Assembly: GCF_023614235.1 (NCBI RefSeq)
Contig: NZ_CP094264.1
Coordinates: 5,208,001 to 5,272,000, forward strand
Origin: Streptomyces sp. MRC013
Lineage (GTDB): Bacteria > Actinomycetota > Actinomycetes > Streptomycetales > Streptomycetaceae
Length of the DNA stretch: 64,000 nucleotides
Reading direction: 5' to 3'
Shown: piece after piece, positions 57,942-64,000 of the stretch
How the letters are laid out: each line of letters opens with the position of its first letter
Numbering within the stretch: position 1 is the first letter of the stretch
Notes under the pieces: generated by a model
Told to the model about the DNA's origin: nothing
Database searches by the model: none
The model's input: only the letters and a program-made list of their open reading frames with translations
Program-made: the position numbers and the translations under genes

Positions 57942-59241
57942 TCACGGAGCGCCCCCGTTCCGCCGGGCCTCGGCGGGGCGGCCGGTCTCGGGCACCCCGC
58001 CCAGGTCGGCCGCCTCCCCGGTGGGGGAGGGGTCGGGGCCGAGCCACTGGCAGAACAGCACGGTGGCGTCGTCCTGGAGCCGGTCGCCGTGGTACTCGAG
58101 CACCGCGTGGACCACACGGCGCAGGGTCTCCGGGACGGACAGGCCGTCGGCGTGGTGGCGGATGAGGAGGTCGGTGAAGCGTTCGATGCCGAACCGGGGG
58201 CCGCCCGCGCCGCCGGCCTCGACGATGCCGTCGGTGTACAGCACGACGCGGTCGCCGGGCTGCAGCTGCTCGCGGCACACCCGGCTCTCCAGCCCCAGAC
58301 CGGTGCCCATCGGATGGGCGGGAGGGCACTGCGGGTGGGCGACCCACCGCCCGTCCCGGATGATCACCGGCGGGTGGTGGCCGCGGTTGACCCACGACAG
58401 CACCCCCCGTGCGGGTGTCCAGGGCGGCCAGGATCCCGGTGACGTAGCGCCGCTGGTCGTACTGCTCGATCAGCTCCGCCTCGACGGCCTCGCCGCAGGC
58501 GACCAGGCCGCCCCCCTGGCGCCGGGTGTTGCGGCAGGCACCGACGGCGAGGGCGGCGGACAGGCCGGCGGCCGTGTCGTGCCCCATCGCGTCGAAGACC
58601 GACAGGTGGACGACCGGGCCGTCGGTGGCGTAGTCGAAGGCGTCGCCGCTGATCCGGTACGCCGGCTCCAGCGCCCCGGCGATCACCACCCGCCCGTCGG
58701 CGTAGACGCGCGGCGGCATCAGCTTCCACTGCATCTCCGCGGCGACGTTCAGCGGCTCGACCCGCTCCAGCCGGGCCAGGAGGTCGCTGCTCTCCCGCCT
58801 GCTGTGGAGGATCAGCGCGATCAGCGAGGCCAGCCGCTCCATGGCCTCCCGCGCCCGGTCGTCGTCGTGGACCGCGGTGACCCGCAGCACGCCCATGCGC
58901 TCGGTGCCGTCCAGCACCGGTACCCACCAGTCGCGGCCCCCCGCTCCGGCGGGTCCGGCGGGCAGGATCCGCCCGTACTGGAAGGCCCTGCCCGCCACCG
59001 TGCCCCGGACGGGCAGCCGCCCCCGCCGGCCCTCGGTGCCCGCGCCTTCCCCGGGCAGCAGCCGCAGCACCCGCCGTTGCAGGTCGCACAGGTAGATCAG
59101 CACCCGGGGGAATCCCGCCCCCGCGGCGTTCTCGCGGATTCTGGTCGGCAGTGCCTCCAGCGGCATCAGATGGCTGTCCGCCAGCAGGCCCGACAGCATC
59201 CGCCACCCGCCCGCATCCCTGTCCGCTCCGGACGAAACCAC
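57942..59241 (-). pseudogene. GAF-SpoIIE phosphatase with one frameshift
   Basis: GTG 59241 with GGGAGG upstream. A GAF-like N-terminal domain (IYLCDLQRRVLRLLPGEG and MGVLRVTAVHDDD) is followed by LNVAAEMQWKLMPPRVYADG and SGDAFDYATD, VFDAMGHDTAAGL of the SpoIIE fold. After ALDTRTG the frame is lost at six C on the plus strand (58403-58408); with five it continues VLSWVNRGHHPPV, LYTDGIVEAGG and LQDDATVLFCQW. Repaired length is about 430 residues. It is the third SpoIIE phosphatase of the window; no STAS partner is adjacent. Confidence 0.87.
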
Positions 59242-59416
59242 ATCACCCTCCCGGCAGGATCCGGGTGCGTCCCGGCGGGCACACCCGTGTCCACCCGTCA
59301 CGACTACCCCTGATCACCGCTCCCGACCACGTTCGCGCCGACCCGGTCGCGCCCCGGGGAGGAGGGCTCCGGCCCCCGGCGGGCGGGCCGACGGGGGCGG
59401 GCGGCGTGCGCCCCTC

Positions 59417-60379
59417 CTACCAGGCCCGCATCGGCTCCCCCTCCACCGCCTGCGAGACGAACCCGTCCGGGCCCTTCGCCGGCTCGCCCAGGACCGTCAC
59501 GCGGTGCATGACGCGGTCGACGTCCAGGTGCGCGAAGTCGGTGGGGGCGAAGTGGCAGGTGCTGCGGTTGTCCCAGAAGGCGATGCTCCCGGGCTCCCAG
59601 CGGAAGCGGACGGTGTACTCGGCGCTCGTCAGGTGCTGGAAGAGCAGCTCCAGGAGGTGGCGGCTCTCGAGCTCGGTGAACCCGGTGACGCGGGTGGTCG
59701 AGCCGGGGCTGACGAAGAGGGCCTTCTCCCCGGTCTCGGGGTGGACGCGGACGACCGGGTGGACGGCGACCTGCGGGTCCTCGCAGTAGATCCTGAGGAT
59801 CGCGCGGTCGCGTTCGTCGGAGTGGCGCAGGTTGACCGCGGTGAAGAAGGCGTGCTCGGCGGTCAGCCGGCCCACGAACTCGCGCAGCGGGGCGGAGAGC
59901 CCCTCGTAGGCCGCGACCGTGTTGGTCCACTGGGTGTCGCCGCCGAAGGCCGGGGTCTTCTCGGCGCGGAGGATGGACATGTCGGGCGGGTTGACGTACT
60001 GGGTGAGGTCGCTGTGCCAGCCGGCGAGCGGAGAGGTCCACTTGCGGCGGTAGTGCTCCTCGAAGTCGGCGCCGTAGCGCTCGGTGTCGGCCTTCGGGTC
60101 GACGGTGAGGATCTCCGGGTGGCCCTCGGGGTGGACGCCGTGCTTGCCGCCCTCGCGCCGGGTGAGGGCGCCGAAGCGGCGGCCGAAGGCCACGTGCCGG
60201 GCGTGGCCGATGTCCTGGCCGCGGAAGAAGACCACGCGGTGGGTGAGGACGGCCCGGCGGATCTCGGCCACGGTGGCGTCGTCGAGCTCCTCGCGCAGGT
60301 CGACACCGGAGATCTCGGCTCCGATGCGGCCGGCGACCTGCCGGACGGTGATACGGGTGAACTCCACGGTCTGGGACAC
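59417..60379 (-). CDS. TauD/TfdA family Fe(II)/2-oxoglutarate dioxygenase
   Basis: 320 residues from GTG 60379 with AAAGG upstream. Iron ligands are WHSDLTQ (HxD) and, near the end, the distal His in VDRVMHRVTVLG, followed by the Arg that binds 2-oxoglutarate. The N-terminal GAEISGVDLREELDD and VFFRGQDI are typical of TauD. It hydroxylates or desaturates a small substrate; here, next to an exporter, aminotransferase and Asn-synthetase-like genes, a specialised-metabolite tailoring role is likely. Confidence 0.93.
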   Translation of the reverse strand: MSQTVEFTRITVRQVAGRIGAEISGVDLREELDDATVAEIRRAVLTHRVVFFRGQDIGHARHVAFGRRFGALTRREGGKHGVHPEGHPEILTVDPKADTERYGADFEEHYRRKWTSPLAGWHSDLTQYVNPPDMSILRAEKTPAFGGDTQWTNTVAAYEGLSAPLREFVGRLTAEHAFFTAVNLRHSDERDRAILRIYCEDPQVAVHPVVRVHPETGEKALFVSPGSTTRVTGFTELESRHLLELLFQHLTSAEYTVRFRWEPGSIAFWDNRSTCHFAPTDFAHLDVDRVMHRVTVLGEPAKGPDGFVSQAVEGEPMRAW

Positions 60380-60436
60380 GTCGTTGCCTTTCACAAGCGG
60401 GTACACAACTGGTCACACCACCCGCGTCGGGGGTGG

Positions 60437-61387
60437 TCAGCTCGCGTGCGCCACCCACTGCATCCACAGCGGGAGCAGCAGCAGCGCGACCACCGAGCTT
60501 TTGACGACGAGGGCGGCGGACAGATCGACGTCGACGTCGTAGCGCTGGGCGAAGATGAACAGGTTCTGCGGCGCGGGCATCGCGGCGATCAGGACGAGGT
60601 AGTGGAGCCACTCGTCCCGGACGTCGAAGAGGTAGCGGCACACCGCGAAGGCGAGCAGGGGGAAGGCCACGCACTTGAAGGCGATGAGCCGGATCTCCTC
60701 CGCGGTGGTGCCGCGCACCTGCAGGCCCGTGCCGCCCAGGTGCAGGCCGAGGGCGAACAGCGCCACCGGTGAGGCGCTGTCGCCCACGAACGCGAAGCCG
60801 TCGAGGACCACTCCGGGCAGTTCCACGGGCAGCAGGTTGAGCGCGATGCCGGCGTTGCAGGCGATCACGACCGGCGTCGTCAGGGAGGCGGTGACGGCCG
60901 TCGTGAGCCGCCTGCCCGGCCCGCCGGTCCGGTCCGGTCGGCCCAGTTCCATGATGGAGATGACGACGAGCGACAGGACGCAGACCTGGAAGAGCAGCAC
61001 CGGGAAGATCGGGGCCGCGTTCCCGAACAGCATGATGAACACCGGCACGGCGAAGTAGGCCGTGTTCACCTGGACCCCCGCCATGATGCGCAGCGCGATG
61101 CCCCGGGGGTCGCGCTCCCCGAAGGCCCGCGCCAGCGCGCCCACCGCCACGACCGCGAGGACCGCCGCGGCCGCGTAGCCCGCGATGGCCCTCCAGTCGA
61201 ACAGGGCCGCCAGGTCGCTGCGGTAGATGTTGCCGAACAGGAAGCACGGCACGGCGAAGAGGAAGGCGTAGTCGGCGAAGACCTTGGAGCTCTCGGCCGG
61301 CACCACCTTCCTCCTCGCGAGGAGGACCCCGCATCCGAAGGCCAGCACCACCGGCGCCAGTTTCTCCAGAGCCTCTACCGCTCCCAT
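60437..61387 (-). CDS. AEC (auxin efflux carrier) family transporter
   Basis: 316 residues with eight to ten hydrophobic segments, including VFADYAFLFAVPCFLFGN, VNTAYFAVPVFIMLFGNAAP with the NxP-type helix break, and ALGLHLGGTGLQVRG. AEC proteins export organic acids or amino-acid-like products across the inner membrane. Its place within a set of five co-directional enzyme genes suggests it exports the product or intermediate. Confidence 0.9.
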   Translation of the reverse strand: MGAVEALEKLAPVVLAFGCGVLLARRKVVPAESSKVFADYAFLFAVPCFLFGNIYRSDLAALFDWRAIAGYAAAAVLAVVAVGALARAFGERDPRGIALRIMAGVQVNTAYFAVPVFIMLFGNAAPIFPVLLFQVCVLSLVVISIMELGRPDRTGGPGRRLTTAVTASLTTPVVIACNAGIALNLLPVELPGVVLDGFAFVGDSASPVALFALGLHLGGTGLQVRGTTAEEIRLIAFKCVAFPLLAFAVCRYLFDVRDEWLHYLVLIAAMPAPQNLFIFAQRYDVDVDLSAALVVKSSVVALLLLPLWMQWVAHAS

Positions 61388-61444
61388 GCACGCACCCCTG
61401 CTCTCACGGCCCCCCTGGCGGGGCCTCGTCCTGCACGGTGACGG

Positions 61445-62362
61445 TTACCGCCGCGCCCACACGTTCGGCACGGTCACGTCACTGCGGCCCTCGATCATCT
61501 CCCGGTATCCGGTGATCAACTTCCGGATGACGCCGTTCCCGCCCGGGTCGTAGCGGTACCCGTCGATCCGGGAGACGGGGAGGATCTCGCAGGCGGTGCC
61601 GCAGACGAACGCGCCGTCCGCCTCGCCGGCGAACGCGGGCGGCAGGTCCCCGACGGTGCACGCGATGCCCTCGCGTTCGGCGATCGCCAGTACGCAGGCC
61701 CGCGTGATGCCGTCGATGGTGCAGCGGGTCGTCGGGGTGTGGAGCGCGCCGTCCTTGGTGAAGAACAGGTGCGCGCCGGTGGCCTCGACGTAGTTGCCGC
61801 CGTCGTCGAGCAGCAGGGCGTCGTCGAAGCCGGCCCGCAGCGCCTCGTTCTTGCTGACGGTGCCGATCATGTAGTTGCCGGCCGCCTTGCTCTTGACCGG
61901 CGCGTACTCCGGGCCCGGGCGGCGGTAGCGCCCGGTGACCAGGGAGATGCCCGTGTCGAGCGCGTCGGCCGCCGCGTAGTAGCCCTCCGGAAGCTCCCAG
62001 GCGGCCACCGAGGTGTGCACGGACGTCTTCAGCGCCGCGGTCTGGATGATCTCGGAGCCGCGCCAGGCGTTCATGCGGATGTAGCCCTCGGTGATGCCGG
62101 CCTCGGCCACCACCTCCAGGGTCGCCGCGTGCAGCGTCCCGTCGTCGTACTCGAGGTCGAAGTCGAGGATGCGCGCCGAGGTGCGCAGCCGCGCGACGTG
62201 CTCGGCCAGCATGAAGGGCCTGCCGCCGTAGACGCGGACGCCCTCGAAGATGCTGGACGCGTAGTGGAGGCCGTGGCTGAGCACGTGCAGCTTCGCGTCG
62301 GCCCACTCCACGAGGCGGCCGTCGTACCAGATGCTGCCGGTGCGCTGGTCGAAGGGTGTCAC
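61445..62362 (-). CDS. Branched-chain-type PLP aminotransferase (class IV)
   Basis: 305 residues from GTG 62362 with GAGGAGG upstream. Fold IV features: GSIWYDGRLVEWADAKLHVL, SIFEGVRVYGG, the PLP lysine in PVKSKAAGNYMIG, and GITRACVLAIAERE then CGTACEILPV. The length and motifs match IlvE-type branched-chain aminotransferases. In this gene cluster it more likely makes an amino-acid precursor than serves primary metabolism. It ends close to the AEC gene and starts ten bases after the oxygenase upstream. Confidence 0.93.
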   Translation of the reverse strand: MTPFDQRTGSIWYDGRLVEWADAKLHVLSHGLHYASSIFEGVRVYGGRPFMLAEHVARLRTSARILDFDLEYDDGTLHAATLEVVAEAGITEGYIRMNAWRGSEIIQTAALKTSVHTSVAAWELPEGYYAAADALDTGISLVTGRYRRPGPEYAPVKSKAAGNYMIGTVSKNEALRAGFDDALLLDDGGNYVEATGAHLFFTKDGALHTPTTRCTIDGITRACVLAIAEREGIACTVGDLPPAFAGEADGAFVCGTACEILPVSRIDGYRYDPGGNGVIRKLITGYREMIEGRSDVTVPNVWARR

Positions 62363-62371
62363 GGTGCCTCC

Positions 62372-63202
62372 TCAGAGCGCGAGGTCGAAGAGCGGGTGCT
62401 GCAGGTCGCCGACGAGGGCGATGAAGCGCCGCTGGTGGTGGGTGAGGCTGCGCACCGACACGCCGTGCAGGGCGAGGCGGTTGATGGGGTACATCACCAG
62501 GGTGTTGGCCTCGTAGGGGATGGTGGCGACCTCCTCGACGTACTGCGGGTCGATGTCGAAGCGGTTGTCGCCGTACTCCGAGGCGCTGGTGTAGAACTTG
62601 TGCGCCTCGGTCCGGTACCGGTACAGCACGAGGTCGCCGCCGACGGCGTCGTCCTCGGGCAGGCGCATGTAGAACAGGCCGCCGTAGAGCTTGTACGGCT
62701 TGTCGACGTGGGGCCCGCGGTAGGCGGAGGGCTTGCCGGTGACGGCCGAGTTGATGACGGCCGTGCAGTCCAGCAGGATGTCGTGGGTGTCGAAGCCGTC
62801 CCGGTGGCGGCGGCCGACGCGCAGGTCGCGCAGCGGCCCGACGGTCTCCTCCGCCGCCGGCAGGTTCGCCAGCAGGTCCTCCTGGAAGAGGTCGAGGAAC
62901 TCCTCGTAGAACGCGGGCGAGGCGTGGTAGGTGACGAAGTCCTTCCACACCCGGGCCATCGTCTCGTCGCCGAGGATCAGCTCGGACATGTAGTTGTAGC
63001 GCTCGTTCGAGGTGATCGGCTTGCCGATCTTCCCCCCGATGTACTCGGCGGTGGGCATCGACTTCGACAGCGCGTTGTACAGCTCCTGCGGCAGCGCGTC
63101 GCGGACGACGACGTGGGGGAACGGGTTGCGGCGTATGTCGTCCTTGGTGACGTTGGCCAGGAGCGAGGTGATGGCCGGGCCGGTCCCGGGGGCGTGCGTC
63201 AT
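62372..63202 (-). CDS. 2-oxoglutarate-Fe(II) oxygenase, prolyl-hydroxylase-like
   Basis: 276 residues from ATG 63202. The double-stranded beta helix ligands are RGPHVDKPYKLYGGLFYMRL (HxD) and RLALHGVSVRSLTHHQRRFI (distal His plus the Arg for 2-oxoglutarate). It is unlike the TauD-type enzyme four genes on, so the locus has two distinct Fe/2OG oxygenases. A hydroxylase for a free or carrier-bound amino acid fits best, as in peptide or non-ribosomal natural-product clusters. Confidence 0.9.
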   Translation of the reverse strand: MTHAPGTGPAITSLLANVTKDDIRRNPFPHVVVRDALPQELYNALSKSMPTAEYIGGKIGKPITSNERYNYMSELILGDETMARVWKDFVTYHASPAFYEEFLDLFQEDLLANLPAAEETVGPLRDLRVGRRHRDGFDTHDILLDCTAVINSAVTGKPSAYRGPHVDKPYKLYGGLFYMRLPEDDAVGGDLVLYRYRTEAHKFYTSASEYGDNRFDIDPQYVEEVATIPYEANTLVMYPINRLALHGVSVRSLTHHQRRFIALVGDLQHPLFDLAL

Positions 63203-63232
63203 GATGGCGTCTCCTTGGGGTGGTGTGGGTGC

Positions 63233-64000
63233 CTACGGGGACGGGAGTTCGTGGTCGCGCGCGGAGAGCCAGGTCTCCAGCACCAGCAGCGACCAGAGGG
63301 CCTCGGCGGCGTGCGCGCCCGGACTCTCGGTCTGCAGGCGGAACAGGTCGTGGACGGCGTCCCTCCGGACGTAGTCGCGGCAGCGGGCGCCGGAGCCGAG
63401 GAGGACGTCGCCGACCATGTCGTACAGGGCCTCGCCCGGCCTGATCATCGCCGTGATCGGCAGGGTGAAGGGCTGCTTGGGCCGGTTCACGATGCTCTCG
63501 GGCACCCAGCGGCGGGCCGCCTCGGCGACCGGGGCCTTCACCGTGTCCCCGGCCACCTTGACGGCGGCGGGCAGGGCGTGTGCCAGGCGCACCACGGCCG
63601 GCTGGAGGAACGGGATGCGGGCCTCCACCGAGTGGGCCATGCTCAGGTGGTCGACGCGGCGCAGGATGTAGTAGGGGAACCGCTCGAACTGGTCGTAGCG
63701 CAGCAGGGTCTCCAGCTTGCCGTGCCGGCCCGCGCGCACCCGCCGGTCGAGCTCGTCGCCGCTGCGGTCGCCGAAGAAACCGCCGGCGGCCCCGACGAGC
63801 GCCAGGTGGTCGGGGGTGTAGAGCCGCTGCAGGGCCGTCGTGCCGACGGCGGCCATGGTCCCCTGGTACGCGCGGTGCCAGGTGGCGGAGGCGTCCCGGT
63901 CGGCCTTGACGAAGCGGGCGTACCCGGCGAACAGCTCGTCGGCGCCGTCACCGGTCAGCGCCACCTTGAACCCGGCCTCGTGCACGGCCTCGAACAGCGC
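63233..64000 (-). CDS. Asparagine synthetase (AsnB)-like, C-terminal part
   Basis: The gene enters from beyond the right edge; its stop is at 63233. The synthetase domain shows ALTGDGADELFAGYARFVKA and YYILRRVDHLSMAHSVEA followed by RIPFLQP, the pattern of glutamine-hydrolysing asparagine synthetases and their relatives that make amides or lactams. The ATP pyrophosphatase SGGxDS and any glutaminase domain lie outside the window. The C-terminus EALWSLLVLETWLSARDHEL is complete. In a cluster with two oxygenases and an aminotransferase, amidation of a natural product is a reasonable inference. Confidence 0.9.
   Translation of the reverse strand, partial: ALFEAVHEAGFKVALTGDGADELFAGYARFVKADRDASATWHRAYQGTMAAVGTTALQRLYTPDHLALVGAAGGFFGDRSGDELDRRVRAGRHGKLETLLRYDQFERFPYYILRRVDHLSMAHSVEARIPFLQPAVVRLAHALPAAVKVAGDTVKAPVAEAARRWVPESIVNRPKQPFTLPITAMIRPGEALYDMVGDVLLGSGARCRDYVRRDAVHDLFRLQTESPGAHAAEALWSLLVLETWLSARDHELPSP

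Noticed and set aside
59417..64000. Clavulanate-type beta-lactam cluster, because of an Asn-synthetase-like enzyme next to oxygenases
   Set aside because: No carboxyethylarginine synthase or amidinohydrolase is seen, and the synthetase motifs look like ordinary AsnB; kept only as an unassigned cluster.

Overview
The window is very GC-rich actinobacterial DNA, almost certainly from a Streptomyces or close relative. Supporting signs are GTG starts with GGAG-type ribosome sites, several SpoIIE-type phosphatases and STAS proteins, a PucR regulator, a maleylpyruvate-isomerase-type DinB protein, a P450/ferredoxin pair with a TetR regulator, a secreted trypsin, and two small secreted proteins that resemble the rodlins of aerial hyphae. 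I see no rRNA, tRNA or CRISPR array.

Layout. 1-3491: the end of a frameshifted S9 peptidase and a spore-photoproduct-lyase-like radical SAM protein. 3633-12112 (minus): a hydantoin/thiohydantoin-type catabolic region with an NCS1 permease, a HyuA-like protein, two DUF917 proteins, an OsmC protein and a PucR regulator, with overlapping start and stop codons. 12503-28509: unlinked metabolic and regulatory genes, several with clear operators: old yellow enzyme/ArsR, DUF2975/Xre, protein-arginine deiminase, beta-propeller/LysR, MFS and a decayed MarR gene. 28960-37309: a giant HAMP-repeat hybrid histidine kinase split by a complete 1523-bp IS4-family element with a 12-bp target duplication, followed by an overlapping ANTAR-GAF-PAS-SpoIIE gene. 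38437 and 55228: two paralogous rodlin-like secreted proteins in opposite orientation, each with the same promoter-like motif. 39010-43727: DUF4230, a PPOX protein, P450/ferredoxin/TetR, and a graveyard of an anti-sigma ATPase, a STAS gene and an IS110 scrap. 44022-47195: a three-gene module, PAS-SpoIIE phosphatase, then a cobalamin-binding protein carrying the Wx9EH signature of CarH-type light sensors, then a STAS protein. 47357-59241: small regulators and enzymes, including HU, tandem zinc ribbons, a Ser/Thr kinase, a GyrB-like ATPase, WrbA, a DCC protein and a third SpoIIE phosphatase. 59417-64000 (minus): a likely specialised-metabolite locus with two Fe/2-oxoglutarate oxygenases, an AEC exporter, a BCAT-type aminotransferase and an asparagine-synthetase-like enzyme that runs off the window.

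Two themes stand out. First, partner-switching signalling parts (SpoIIE, STAS, RsbW-like ATPase) are concentrated here, and one set is tied to a possible B12 light sensor. Second, at least seven otherwise good genes carry single frameshifts, four of them at or beside runs of four or more G/C. This looks more like sequencing indels than parallel gene death and should be settled before calling these genes dead.
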